From PALSA-1355 sp035496575 (GTDB taxonomy: Bacteria > Planctomycetota > Planctomycetia > Pirellulales > PALSA-1355): a stretch of DNA of 64,000 nucleotides. The translations under genes were made by a program, and so were the position numbers. How positions within the stretch are numbered: the stretch's first letter is position 1; each line of letters opens with the position of its first letter. Of this stretch, positions 27,476-37,116 are shown in pieces. Below the pieces are notes generated by a model that saw only the letters and a program-made list of their open reading frames with translations, was not told the origin of the DNA and searched no databases. The stretch is taken from positions 1 to 64,000 of the forward strand of contig DATJEN010000143.1 of assembly GCA_035496575.1 (NCBI GenBank), in the 5' to 3' direction.

Positions 27476-27481
27476 ATTATA
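27476..27481 (-). promoter_or_regulatory. -10 box upstream of dnaJ
   Basis: A perfect TATAAT on the minus strand, 44-49 bases before the dnaJ start and downstream of the hairpin closing groEL1. No clear -35 is visible at 16-18 bp. It suggests that dnaJ-grpE-fmdB-yacG has its own promoter. Confidence 0.4.
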
Positions 27482-27531
27482 GTGCGCGGGCAAAATCGCA
27501 GTAGGCGAGCTTTTGCAGCCCGCGCCGCGAA

Positions 27532-27565
27532 CGGGCCACCTCAGTTGGTCGTCTGAGATGGCCCG
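27532..27565 (-). terminator. strong hairpin after groEL1
   Basis: CGGGCCA-C-CTCAG (27532-27544) pairs with CTGAG-A-TGGCCCG (27553-27565) with one mismatch and an 8-base loop, about 26 bases after the groEL1 stop. There is no U tract, so it may be a Rho-independent-like stop or an mRNA 3' stabiliser. Confidence 0.55.
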
Positions 27566-27591
27566 CTTGCCTGGTGCGCGCGATAGTGGTT

Positions 27592-29211
27592 CTAGCGAAT
27601 GCTGCCTTCCACGCGATTCTTGGCCTTATCGTCCTTGTCCAGGGTGGTGACCAGCGCCTCGGTCGTCAGCATCAAGCCCGCAATGCTGGCGGCATTGCTC
27701 AAGGCACTACGCACGACCTTGACCGGATCTATGATGCCGGCCTTCAGCATGTCGACATACTTGCCGGCGTTGGCGTCATAGCCCGTGTTGGTGGGCTTTT
27801 CGCGGACTTCGTCGACCACCACCGAACCATCGATGCCGCAGTTGTCGGCGATCTGCTTCATGGGAGCGGTCAGAGCATGCAGCACGATGTCGACGCCGAT
27901 CCGCTCGTCGCCTTTGCACTGCGAGCGTACGCCCTCGACCGCCTCGGTGCACCGTAATAGCGCTACGCCGCCGCCGGGCAGAATGCCCTCTTCAACAGCC
28001 GCGCGTGTCGCATGCAGCGCGTCTTCGACTCGGGCTTTCTTCTGCTTCATGTCGCTCTCGGTGCCCGCGCCGACGGAGATGATCGCCACGCCGCCGGTCA
28101 GCTTCGCCAATCGCTCCTGAAACTTTTCTTTGTCGTAGTCGCTTTCGGTCGCGTCGATCTGATTGCGAATCTGCTGAATCCGATTTTGGATTTCGGCGGG
28201 CTTGCCAGCGCCCTTCACGATGGTGGTCGCTTCTTTGTCGACGGTGATCTGCTTGGCGCGGCCCAGGTGCTCCAGTCCCAGGTTCTCGAGCTTAAGCCCC
28301 AGATCTTCGCTGATCAGCGTGCCCGCGGTCAGCACCGCGATGTCGCCCAGCATGGCCTTGCGGCGGTCGCCGAATCCAGGCGCCTTGACGGCGCACACGT
28401 TGAGCACGCCGCGCAGCTTGTTCACCACCAACGTCGTGAGCGCTTCGCCATCGACGTCCTCGGCAATGATCAAAAGCGGCTTGCCCGAGTGGGCGACCTT
28501 CTCGAGCAAAGGCACCAACTCGCGGAGATTGCTCACTTTTTTCTCGTGGATCAAGATGAGCGCGTCCTCGAGCAAACAGTCCATCTCCGAAGGCCGGTTG
28601 ATGAAATAGGGCGAGAGGTAGCCCTTGTCGAACTGCATGCCTTCGACGAGCTCTTTGGTCGTCTCGGTGGTCTTGCCCTCTTCGACGGTGATCACGCCGT
28701 CTTTGCCGACTTTCTCCATGACGTCGGCCAGCAGCTCGCCAATGGTTGGATCGTTGTTGGCGCTGATGGCGCCGACCTGGGCAATCTCGTCCTTCTTCGA
28801 AACCGGCTTCGCCATGGAGTGCAGCTTTTCGATGGCAGCCTCCACGGCCTTCTCGATCCCACGACGCACGGCCATGGGGTTGCTGCCGGCGGCAATATTA
28901 CGCGTGCCTTCCTTGAAGATGGCCCGCGCCAGCACGGTCGCCGTGGTGGTTCCGTCGCCGGCGATGTCCGAAGTCTTGGAGGCGACTTCGTTGACGAGCT
29001 TCGCACCCATGTTCTCAAAACGGTCTTCCAGCTCGACTTCCTTGCTGACCGTCACGCCGTCCTTCGTCACCGTGGGTCCGCCAAACGATTTGTCGATGAT
29101 GACGTTGCGGCCAGTGGGACCCATCGTGACGGCCACGGCGTCGGCCAGCTTTTCAACGCCACGCAGCATCTTGGCGCGGGCGGAATCCTCAAACAGTAAT
29201 TGCTTTGCCAC
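27592..29211 (-). CDS. groEL: GroEL chaperonin, paralogue lacking the GGM tail
   Basis: A 539-residue 60-kDa chaperonin. ATP-site motifs are TMGPTGRNVIID, VTKDGVTVSKE, AGDGTTTATVLA, the catalytic Asp in VEDALHATRAAVEEG and ILPGGGVALLR. The C-terminus ends KDDKAKNRVEGSIR and lacks the Gly-Gly-Met repeats that normally line the cavity floor. The start is GTG at 29211, with AAGGAAGG upstream. It lies 79 bp after groES and is the second of two groEL genes here. A specialised client range is inference. Confidence 0.93.
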   Translation of the reverse strand: MAKQLLFEDSARAKMLRGVEKLADAVAVTMGPTGRNVIIDKSFGGPTVTKDGVTVSKEVELEDRFENMGAKLVNEVASKTSDIAGDGTTTATVLARAIFKEGTRNIAAGSNPMAVRRGIEKAVEAAIEKLHSMAKPVSKKDEIAQVGAISANNDPTIGELLADVMEKVGKDGVITVEEGKTTETTKELVEGMQFDKGYLSPYFINRPSEMDCLLEDALILIHEKKVSNLRELVPLLEKVAHSGKPLLIIAEDVDGEALTTLVVNKLRGVLNVCAVKAPGFGDRRKAMLGDIAVLTAGTLISEDLGLKLENLGLEHLGRAKQITVDKEATTIVKGAGKPAEIQNRIQQIRNQIDATESDYDKEKFQERLAKLTGGVAIISVGAGTESDMKQKKARVEDALHATRAAVEEGILPGGGVALLRCTEAVEGVRSQCKGDERIGVDIVLHALTAPMKQIADNCGIDGSVVVDEVREKPTNTGYDANAGKYVDMLKAGIIDPVKVVRSALSNAASIAGLMLTTEALVTTLDKDDKAKNRVEGSIR

Positions 29212-29290
29212 AGTGGCCTTCCTTCATGTTGAAGTTTGTATGCGAAATCGGCGGGAAACTTTTCGCCCCCGCCTGCAGCTCGATTTTTTT

Positions 29291-29587
29291 CTACAGGACC
29301 TTCGCCAGGATATCGCTTTCGCGCAGAATCTTGACATCCTTGCCGGACACCTCGATATCGGTGCCGGAGTATTTGCCGTAGATGACCGTGTCGCCCACGG
29401 CTACCGAGAGCGTGCCGCGACTGCCGTTGTCGAGCAACTTGCCGGGACCGATCGACACCACTTTGCCGCGTTGGGGCTTTTCCTTGGCGGTATCCGGCAA
29501 CACGATGCCGCCCGCGGTGCGTTCTTCAGCCTCTTGCGGCTCCACAACGACGCGATCATCCAGCGGTCGCAAACGTACGTTGGCCAT
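29291..29587 (-). CDS. groES: GroES co-chaperonin
   Basis: A 98-residue lid of the GroEL cavity. Family landmarks are VRLRPLDDRVVVEP near the N-terminus, the mobile loop EERTAGGIVLPDTAKEKPQ with its Gly-Gly-Ile-Val-Leu GroEL-binding segment, and IYGKYSGTDIE. It sits between the two groEL genes and is the only groES in the window, so it presumably serves both. Confidence 0.95.
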   Translation of the reverse strand: MANVRLRPLDDRVVVEPQEAEERTAGGIVLPDTAKEKPQRGKVVSIGPGKLLDNGSRGTLSVAVGDTVIYGKYSGTDIEVSGKDVKILRESDILAKVL

Positions 29588-29666
29588 TTCAGGGATCCTT
29601 CGTTCTTATGGGATGTGTTTCAGTTTGTATCGCAGTTAAGTAAATGTCTGTAAGTGTGCCGCAGGC

Positions 29667-31361
<1,695 letters not shown>

Positions 31362-31368
31362 GCCCATT

Positions 31369-31375
31369 CCTCCTT
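31369..31375 (-). promoter_or_regulatory. ribosome binding site that favours a GTG start for groEL2
   Basis: AAGGAGG on the minus strand. Spacing is 1 base to the ATG at 31367 and 7 bases to the GTG at 31361, so the GTG is the better start. Confidence 0.6.
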
Positions 31376-31531
31376 TGTCTGGTCATCCGGCTCGTGCTGA
31401 GGCCCACAGGCCTGCTGGGTAAGCGCTCGAGATCGGCGAAGTTATTCGAAAAACTGGCTAAGGGGGTCGGTGCCTGCCCTCGGGATTGCATCGCCACAAT
31501 GGCAGGCGGCTAGCCGCGCGCGGGGCAATTG

Positions 31532-31549
31532 AAGCAACGATTGTGCCAA
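31532..31549 (-). promoter_or_regulatory. candidate sigma-54 promoter of the groEL2-groES-groEL1 cluster
   Basis: On the minus strand TTGGCAC-AATCG-TTGCTT matches the -24/-12 consensus TGGCAC-N5-TTGC with exact spacing. The predicted start is near 31522, about 160 bases before groEL2, in the right orientation. A promoter of this kind needs an enhancer-binding protein. It has not been tested, and a chance match is possible. Confidence 0.45.
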
Positions 31550-31565
31550 GAGTCACAATCCAGAC

Positions 31566-31592
31566 ATAAGCCATCTATTAGCAACGGCTTAT
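31566..31592. repeat. inverted repeat upstream of groEL2
   Basis: ATAAGCC and GGCTTAT, perfect 7-bp arms with a 13-base spacer, centred about 57 bp upstream of the predicted sigma-54 start. Possible activator site. It is not a CIRCE element, and I see no CIRCE near this cluster. Confidence 0.4.
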
Positions 31593-31703
31593 CTCAAGAA
31601 TTCGGTGCGGCACGAGCCGTTTCAGGTGAGGATGCCTTGCCATTTTGGCAGTGAGTCTCAAACGGCTCCGAGAGAACGCTCCACGTTCACCACGTTCAAT
31701 CGG

Positions 31704-32234
31704 CTAAGAGCTTCGCCCCGAAGCGTTGTACAGCCATACATCGGCGGCCCGGCCAAACAGGGCTGGGTCGTCCACCTGACCAGTACGGCGAGCACCCAAT
31801 TTTTCGGCAACCCGGGCTGATGCGCCGTTGGCCGGATGAATAATGCTGCACACCTCGCTAACCCCGAGCGATTGAAAACACCAGCCGAGCGTGGCGCGGC
31901 CGGCCTCCGTGGCGATGCCGCGGCCCTGGTACGCCGGGTCGACAAGCCAGCCCACCTCGAGCATGGGCCACCCGAGCGGAAACCAAGGTCCGCTGCGGCC
32001 CAACAGCTTTCCGGTCGCGCGGTCTTCGATTGCCAGGATCGAGTAGCCGCGCAAAAGCTCGTGGCCCAAAAACGTGGCGATCTGCCGCCAAGTCGCGTTA
32101 CGGTCCAAGGGGACGCCATTGCCGATGTAGCGCATCAACTCGGGATCAGCGTTCAGCCGCGCGAGATCATCCAGGTCATCCTCGCGAAACGGGCGCAACA
32201 GCAGTCGAGGCGTTTCGAGCTGCAAGCGAGACAT
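31704..32234 (-). CDS. GNAT acetyltransferase, RimJ/RimL-like
   Basis: A 176-residue N-acetyltransferase of the ribosomal-protein/aminoglycoside-like GNAT branch. Landmarks are LETPRLLLRPFREDD at the N-terminus, the acetyl-CoA loop in YQGRGIATEAGRATLGW, and NGASARVAEKLGAR near the end. The substrate is not known. Start at 32234 (MSRLQLETPRL), 13 bases past the stop of the M42 peptidase gene, suggesting one transcript. The frame remains open upstream, inside the peptidase gene, but without GNAT similarity. Confidence 0.85.
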   Translation of the reverse strand: MSRLQLETPRLLLRPFREDDLDDLARLNADPELMRYIGNGVPLDRNATWRQIATFLGHELLRGYSILAIEDRATGKLLGRSGPWFPLGWPMLEVGWLVDPAYQGRGIATEAGRATLGWCFQSLGVSEVCSIIHPANGASARVAEKLGARRTGQVDDPALFGRAADVWLYNASGRSS

Positions 32235-32247
32235 GCACGTTGCCCCC

Positions 32248-33306
32248 TCAAGGGGTGAACGATTCGTTCCCAGATAGGCGCGTGGCGAAGGCGGCCAACA
32301 GATCGGCGGCGCGATCGATGTCGTCAAGCGCGATCATTTCGACAGGGCTGTGCATGTAGCGATTGGGGATGCTGACCAAAGCGGCCGCCACGCCGCCGCG
32401 GCTGGTTTGAATCGTGTTGGCGTCGGTGGGAGTCGCGCGGCCGCTGGCCGCCGCTTGAAAGGGAATTTGTTCGGCCTCGGCCGCGGCGAACAGCCGCTCA
32501 ACTACGTGCGGATTCATGTTTGGGCCGCGGTAGATCACCGGGCCTTTGCCGAGCGCGACGTCGCCTTCTTGTTTTTTGTCGATCGTGGGGCAGTCGGTGG
32601 CATGCGTCACGTCGACGGCGATGCCCACTTGCGGTTGCACGCCATAGGTGCTCGTGGTCGCGCCGCGCAATCCGATCTCTTCTTGCACGGTGGACACCGC
32701 AAACAGGGCGCAGTTGAGCGAGCGAGCACTGGCGCGCCGCAGCGCCTCGACGACGACCCACAGCCCGCACTTGTCATCCATGGCCGGCGAGCTGGCAAAA
32801 CCGTTCAGCATCTGCCGCATGCCGAGTTCGAGCGTGACCGGATCGCCGACTCGGACAAGCTCGGCGGCTTCGGCTTTATCGAGGGCGCCGATATCGAGCC
32901 ACAGATCCTTGAGCTTCGGCACCTGCTTGCGTTCTTCGTCCGTGAGCAGGTGGATCGGCTTGCGCGCGATCGCCCCGAAGACCGGCCCCTTCGACGTCCA
33001 GACTGTCATCTTCTGCCCGACGAGCACGATGGGATCCCAACCGCCGATCGGTTGCACGTACAAGAATCCTTCGGGATCGATGTACTGAACGAGAAAGCCA
33101 ATCTGATCGCAATGGCCGGCCAGCAGCACGCGCAAGGGCGCATCGGGATTGCGGGCCATGATCACGTTTCCGTGCAGATCGGTCGTGATCTTGTCGGCAA
33201 AATCAGCGGCGTATTCGCGAACAATCTTTTGGATGGGCTGTTCGAAGCCCGAGGGACTGGGCGTTTCCAGCAGTCGACGCAGAAAATCGAGCGATTCGGG
33301 ACGCAT
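32248..33306 (-). CDS. M42 family metallopeptidase
   Basis: A 352-residue di-metal aminopeptidase of the M42 (FrvX/glutamyl aminopeptidase) family. Metal and catalytic residues are in LLAGHCDQIGF (His), AMDDKCG (Asp), VQEEIGLRGA (Glu-Glu), VDVTHATDCP (Asp) and NRYMHSPVE (His). Start at 33306 (MRPESLDFLRRLLETPSPSG), the usual N-terminus; the frame runs to 33354 but adds nothing recognisable. It probably trims peptides in the cytoplasm. Confidence 0.9.
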   Translation of the reverse strand: MRPESLDFLRRLLETPSPSGFEQPIQKIVREYAADFADKITTDLHGNVIMARNPDAPLRVLLAGHCDQIGFLVQYIDPEGFLYVQPIGGWDPIVLVGQKMTVWTSKGPVFGAIARKPIHLLTDEERKQVPKLKDLWLDIGALDKAEAAELVRVGDPVTLELGMRQMLNGFASSPAMDDKCGLWVVVEALRRASARSLNCALFAVSTVQEEIGLRGATTSTYGVQPQVGIAVDVTHATDCPTIDKKQEGDVALGKGPVIYRGPNMNPHVVERLFAAAEAEQIPFQAAASGRATPTDANTIQTSRGGVAAALVSIPNRYMHSPVEMIALDDIDRAADLLAAFATRLSGNESFTP

Positions 33307-33415
33307 GCGGGCGAGCTCTGGCAGATTGAAAAGATAGGAGCCGGAGCGACGCAATGTATCGCGCTCGGCTAAGCGGTCGCAAGCGGCCTTACAATTCAGC
33401 GGCTGTGCGCAAATA

Positions 33416-33446
33416 AAAAACGCCGGCCTGAGTCAGCCGGCGTTTT
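33416..33446 (-). terminator. intrinsic terminator of PEP-CTERM gene
   Basis: ACGCCGGC (33420-33427) and GCCGGCGT (33436-33443) form a GC stem, followed on the minus strand by a run of six T and then ATTT. The + strand also has four T after the stem, so it may work in both directions. It lies about 30 bases after the stop at 33474. Confidence 0.85.
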
Positions 33447-33473
33447 GCTTGGTCGTTAGAAAACCGCTTGCGT

Positions 33474-34271
33474 CTACTTACGTCGGCGGATGTGCCACAC
33501 CAGGCCGAGAATGCTCAAGGCGCCCAACACGAAAGTCGACGGCTCGGGCACAGTCTCGATTTGCGCAAGCCCATTCAAAGTGGCGGTGTCGCCGCCACCG
33601 CTGAGTATAAACCCGACCGTCATGTCGAGCGTGCTCCAAGGGCCTGCAGGTCCAGGCTGCGGCCCTGCATTGTAGGGGCCGAGCGGGTAGGTCGTCGGAG
33701 GCGCTGCGGCATGCGCATTAGCCAGCCCAACATCGACGCCCATGTTCGTGGTAGGGAGACCCACTGTGTTGACTTGCAATTCCGGAAATCCATCGCCGTC
33801 AGGATCGCCCAGCGTCGGCGTGATCGAAACACCATTGCCCGTGAAATCGCCCAAGCTACCTGAAACAGACGCGTTAACGGTCGTTGGACCAGGTCCTAAG
33901 GCAATGGGCGTCGAGAAGAAGAACCCAAACGTGCTGGGAGCGCCGAAGTCGGTGACCGTGATCCCATAAGAAGAGATGGGATCGGGATCCATCGCGCCGC
34001 TGATCTGGATTTTGTAGTCCGCGGTCTGAACACTCCAGCCAGTGAAATTCTGCTTTGAAGAATCCCACGAGCCTATGCCGAAGAGGCCATCGGGGTTGGA
34101 GCCCACCGGCACATCGTAGCTGGTGCCGTCAACTGAGGCCGAAGCTATTGCTGCAACCACGGTCGCACTTGCCGGAGCAGCTACTACCGCGACAAGAAGC
34201 GCGGCAATCGAAAACCGCAATAACCCACTGCGGAATAATTCAGATGAGACGATCATCGACTTCATGAGCAT
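33474..34271 (-). CDS. PEP-CTERM sorting-domain secreted protein
   Basis: A secreted protein of about 265 residues. The signal peptide hydrophobic core is FSIAALLVAVVAAPASA. The body (about residues 40-235) is a Gly/Thr/Pro-rich beta domain I do not recognise. The C-terminal sorting signal is VPEPSTFVLGALSILGLVW followed by HIRRRK. Several ATGs near 34256-34307 could be used, and none has a clear ribosome site. It is followed by a strong terminator, so it is a single-gene transcript. Confidence 0.82.
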   Translation of the reverse strand: MLMKSMIVSSELFRSGLLRFSIAALLVAVVAAPASATVVAAIASASVDGTSYDVPVGSNPDGLFGIGSWDSSKQNFTGWSVQTADYKIQISGAMDPDPISSYGITVTDFGAPSTFGFFFSTPIALGPGPTTVNASVSGSLGDFTGNGVSITPTLGDPDGDGFPELQVNTVGLPTTNMGVDVGLANAHAAAPPTTYPLGPYNAGPQPGPAGPWSTLDMTVGFILSGGGDTATLNGLAQIETVPEPSTFVLGALSILGLVWHIRRRK

Positions 34272-34321
34272 ACTCAACGGGATAGATTTTCTCGGCTGGA
34301 AGCACACAGCTTCAGCCTGCT

Positions 34322-34367
34322 ACTGTAACATTCGGAAATAAGATTACAAGAGAATTTTCCGGAAAAT
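34322..34367 (-). promoter_or_regulatory. possible promoter and palindromic operator of PEP-CTERM gene
   Basis: Minus-strand TTGTAA (34344-34349) and TACAGT (34322-34327) with 16 bp spacing form a moderate promoter about 50 bp before the gene. Immediately upstream is a perfect 14-bp palindrome, ATTTTCC-GGAAAAT (34354-34367), a possible regulator site. Confidence 0.4.
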
Positions 34368-34464
34368 ATTGACTCATCGTGACCGAGACCCGTTCGTGGC
34401 TGGCTGGCTCCAGCCATCCGGGGTAGGACGGCGAACCAGCAGCATTGAGAGCCGCTCCTCATTC

Positions 34465-34494
34465 TTGACGCTCAACTCCGCCCCAACCTACGAT
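34465..34494 (+). promoter_or_regulatory. possible hom promoter
   Basis: TTGACG (34465-34470) and TACGAT (34489-34494) with 18 bp spacing, placing a start near 34501, about 27 bases before hom. Confidence 0.4.
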
Positions 34495-34527
34495 GGGCGA
34501 TTCTCTTGTCTCACTGCAGTTCCCCGC

Positions 34528-35826
34528 ATGACTACCACGAAAGTCGCCCTGGTCGGCCTCGGTACGGTCGGCACCGGCGTAGCCCGCCTGCTGCTCGAAA
34601 AAGGCGATCGGATCGCCCGTCAGGCCGGCCAGCGGGTCGAACTAGCGGCCGTGGTGGTCAGTGACCCCGGAAAAACCCGGCAAGTCGCGGTTCCCGCCGG
34701 TCTCGTCGGAGACCAGCTCTCCAGGATCACGGCCGATCGGGACATCAAAATCGTGGCGGTGCTGGTCGGCGGCCTGGAACCGGCCCGCTCGATCGCTCTC
34801 GAATTGCTTGCGGCGGGAAAAGACCTGGTTACCGCCAACAAGGCCTTACTGGCAGCCCATGGAGCCGAGCTGTTCGATAGGGCCCGGGAGCTAGGGCGCT
34901 CGATTGCCTTCGAGGCGGCCGTGGCCGGCGGGATTCCGATCATCGCCAACATCAGCCAATGCCTGTCGGCCAACCAGATTCAGTCGATTCACGCGATTCT
35001 GAATGGCACTAGCAACTACATCCTGACGCAAATGGAAGCGCACGGCGCATCCTATGCCGACGCCGTCAAGGAAGCACAGCGGCTGGGCTATGCCGAGGCC
35101 GACCCTGCCATGGACGTCGACGGCAGCGATGCGGCGCAAAAGCTGGCGATCCTGGCGCACCTGGCCTTCGGAGCGCGGGTGGACTGGACCGCCATCCCCC
35201 GGCAAGGCATCGATTTTTTGGAAACCGCCGACCTGCGCTACGCCAAGGAGTTAGGCTATCGCATCAAGCTGCTGGCCGTCGGCCAACTGACGCCCGCGGG
35301 GCTTGAGTTGCACGTGTCGCCGACCCTGGTCAAGCTCGCCAGCCCCTTGGCGGAAGTTCGCGGCGCGTACAACGCGATCAGCGTGGTGGGGGACGCGGTG
35401 GGGCGCGTGTTTTTCTCGGGGCTCGGCGCCGGCCAAATGCCGACCGCCTCGGCCGTCGTCTCCGACTTGATCGATACCGTGGTCGGCCGATCGGCCATCA
35501 CGTTCCGCACGCTCAAGCTGTGGTCCGACCGAGCGGCCGCGGTGTCGATGCGCGACTATCGCGACGTAGCCGGACGTTATTACTTGCGATTCAGCGTCGA
35601 GGATCGGCCCAGCGTGTTGGCAGAGATTGCCGGGATGTTGGGGCAGCAAGCCATTTCGATCGCCTCGGTCATTCAGCATGAAGCCGAGGAGGAGGGCAGG
35701 GGCGTTGTTCCACTTGTCATCATGACACACAATACGACCGAAGGAGCCATCTGCCGCGCCGTGCAGGCGATCGACGCGCGGCCGTTCATGCGCGGACGTA
35801 GCGTGCGGATGCGCGTGCGCGATTAG
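34528..35826 (+). CDS. hom: homoserine dehydrogenase
   Basis: Reduces aspartate semialdehyde to homoserine, the branch step toward threonine and methionine. The protein has 432 residues: an NAD(P)-binding fold with VALVGLGTVGTGVARLLLE, the catalytic domain with EAAVAGGIPII, ILNGTSNYILTQM and LGYAEADPAMDVDGSDAA, and a C-terminal ACT domain (RYYLRFSVEDRPSVLAEIAG) that usually senses threonine. Start at 34528 gives MTTTKVALVG; the open frame upstream to 34369 adds no similarity. First gene of a three-gene aspartate-pathway cluster. Confidence 0.95.
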   Translation: MTTTKVALVGLGTVGTGVARLLLEKGDRIARQAGQRVELAAVVVSDPGKTRQVAVPAGLVGDQLSRITADRDIKIVAVLVGGLEPARSIALELLAAGKDLVTANKALLAAHGAELFDRARELGRSIAFEAAVAGGIPIIANISQCLSANQIQSIHAILNGTSNYILTQMEAHGASYADAVKEAQRLGYAEADPAMDVDGSDAAQKLAILAHLAFGARVDWTAIPRQGIDFLETADLRYAKELGYRIKLLAVGQLTPAGLELHVSPTLVKLASPLAEVRGAYNAISVVGDAVGRVFFSGLGAGQMPTASAVVSDLIDTVVGRSAITFRTLKLWSDRAAAVSMRDYRDVAGRYYLRFSVEDRPSVLAEIAGMLGQQAISIASVIQHEAEEEGRGVVPLVIMTHNTTEGAICRAVQAIDARPFMRGRSVRMRVRD

Positions 35827-35864
35827 GGCTTCCCCGTGCCGCGAAGCCTCGACCGCGAGTTGTC

Positions 35865-37076
35865 ATGATGAAATACGCTCTAGTCATTCCCGATGGCTGT
35901 GCCGACGAGCCGCAAGAGTCGTTGGCCGGCAAAACGCCTCTCGAGGCCGCCGCCATCCCCGCCATGGATGCCGTCGCAACCGCCGGCATCGTCGGCCGCG
36001 CAAACCATGTGCCGGCCGATCTGCCAGCCGGATCGGACGTGGCTAACTTGAGCTTGTTGGGCTATGACCCTCATCAATACTTTACGGGGCGGGCGCCGCT
36101 CGAAGCCGCCGCTCAAGGCATTAAGCTTGGCCCTTACGATTGCGCGATTCGCTGCAACCTGGTCACGATCGAAGACCAGGTGATGCGCGACTTCACGGCC
36201 GACCACATCTCAACGCAGGAAGCCACCGAACTGCTGGCCGCGCTGCAAACCCAAATCGGCCGACCGCAGCTCGAGTTCATTCCCGGCGTCAGCTATCGCA
36301 ACTTGCTCATCTATCGCGGAACGGCCGAAAACCCGCCACCCTTCACGTCAGACACGCGTGCCACGCCGCCGCACGACCTGACCGACAACTCGGTACTGGA
36401 CGATTATCCGCGCGGGCCCGGCAGCGACTTGCTCAACCAATTGATGAGCGAAAGCTTGGGCGTATTTGCCGGCCATCCGGCCAACCAGGCGCGTAAGAGC
36501 CAGGGCAAGCTTCCGGCGACGAATGTTTGGCTGTGGGGATTGGGAAGAACCCCGGCCGTGCCGCCCTTTGGCGAGCTGTATGGCGTGCGCGGGGCGATGA
36601 TCACGGCGGTCGACTTGTTGCGCGGCCTGGCCGGCCTCATCGGCTGGCAAACGATCGAAGTGCCTGGCGCGACCGGATACCTGGACACCGACTATGCGGC
36701 CAAGGGCCGCGCGGCGGTTGCGGCGCTTGCCGACACCGACTTCGTATGCGTCCACGTCGAAGCGCCGGACGAGGCATCGCACGAAGGAAACGCGGCCGCC
36801 AAGATCAAGGCGCTCGAAGAAATCGACCGCCACATTGTCGCGCCCCTGCGCGCGGCCTTGGAGGGCTACGGCGAGTTTCGCCTGATGGTCAGCCCCGACC
36901 ATCCAACCCCGCTTCGCACGAAAACGCACAGCCACGGCGCGGTTCCCTTTGCCATGTGTGGGCGCGGCATCACGCCGGATGGCTCGACGAGCTATTGCGA
37001 ACCAGCGGCCAGCCGCTCGCAAGTGTCGTTTGACGAAGGCTGGAAGCTGATGCGGTTTTTTCTGGGGCGGGACTGA
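35865..37076 (+). CDS. phosphoglycerate-mutase-like enzyme, proposed homoserine kinase
   Basis: A 403-residue member of the archaeal-type cofactor-independent phosphoglycerate mutase (ApgM, alkaline-phosphatase superfamily) family. Metal-site motifs are VIPDGCADEP, GSDVANLSLLGYDP, HVEAPDEASHEGN and SPDHPTPLRTKTHSHGAVPF. One subfamily lies in threonine-synthesis clusters without thrB and has been proposed to act as a homoserine kinase. The position here, 38 bases after hom and 40 before lysC, fits that subfamily. The mutase call is from family knowledge, and the kinase role is inference from context. Confidence 0.85.
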   Translation: MMKYALVIPDGCADEPQESLAGKTPLEAAAIPAMDAVATAGIVGRANHVPADLPAGSDVANLSLLGYDPHQYFTGRAPLEAAAQGIKLGPYDCAIRCNLVTIEDQVMRDFTADHISTQEATELLAALQTQIGRPQLEFIPGVSYRNLLIYRGTAENPPPFTSDTRATPPHDLTDNSVLDDYPRGPGSDLLNQLMSESLGVFAGHPANQARKSQGKLPATNVWLWGLGRTPAVPPFGELYGVRGAMITAVDLLRGLAGLIGWQTIEVPGATGYLDTDYAAKGRAAVAALADTDFVCVHVEAPDEASHEGNAAAKIKALEEIDRHIVAPLRAALEGYGEFRLMVSPDHPTPLRTKTHSHGAVPFAMCGRGITPDGSTSYCEPAASRSQVSFDEGWKLMRFFLGRD

Positions 37077-37116
37077 GTCCGGGTTTTTATATCGCAGCTT
37101 GAGGAACTCGAATCGC

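Noticed and set aside
31472..31507. Inverted repeat GCCTGCC ... GGCAGGC in the groEL2 leader
   Set aside because: The arms are only 7 bp with a 22-base loop in GC-rich DNA; I could not link it to a terminator, thermosensor or operator.
31381..31703. CIRCE heat-shock operator upstream of groEL2
   Set aside because: No sequence resembling TTAGCACTC-N9-GAGTGCTAA is present. The inverted repeats found here have other arms.
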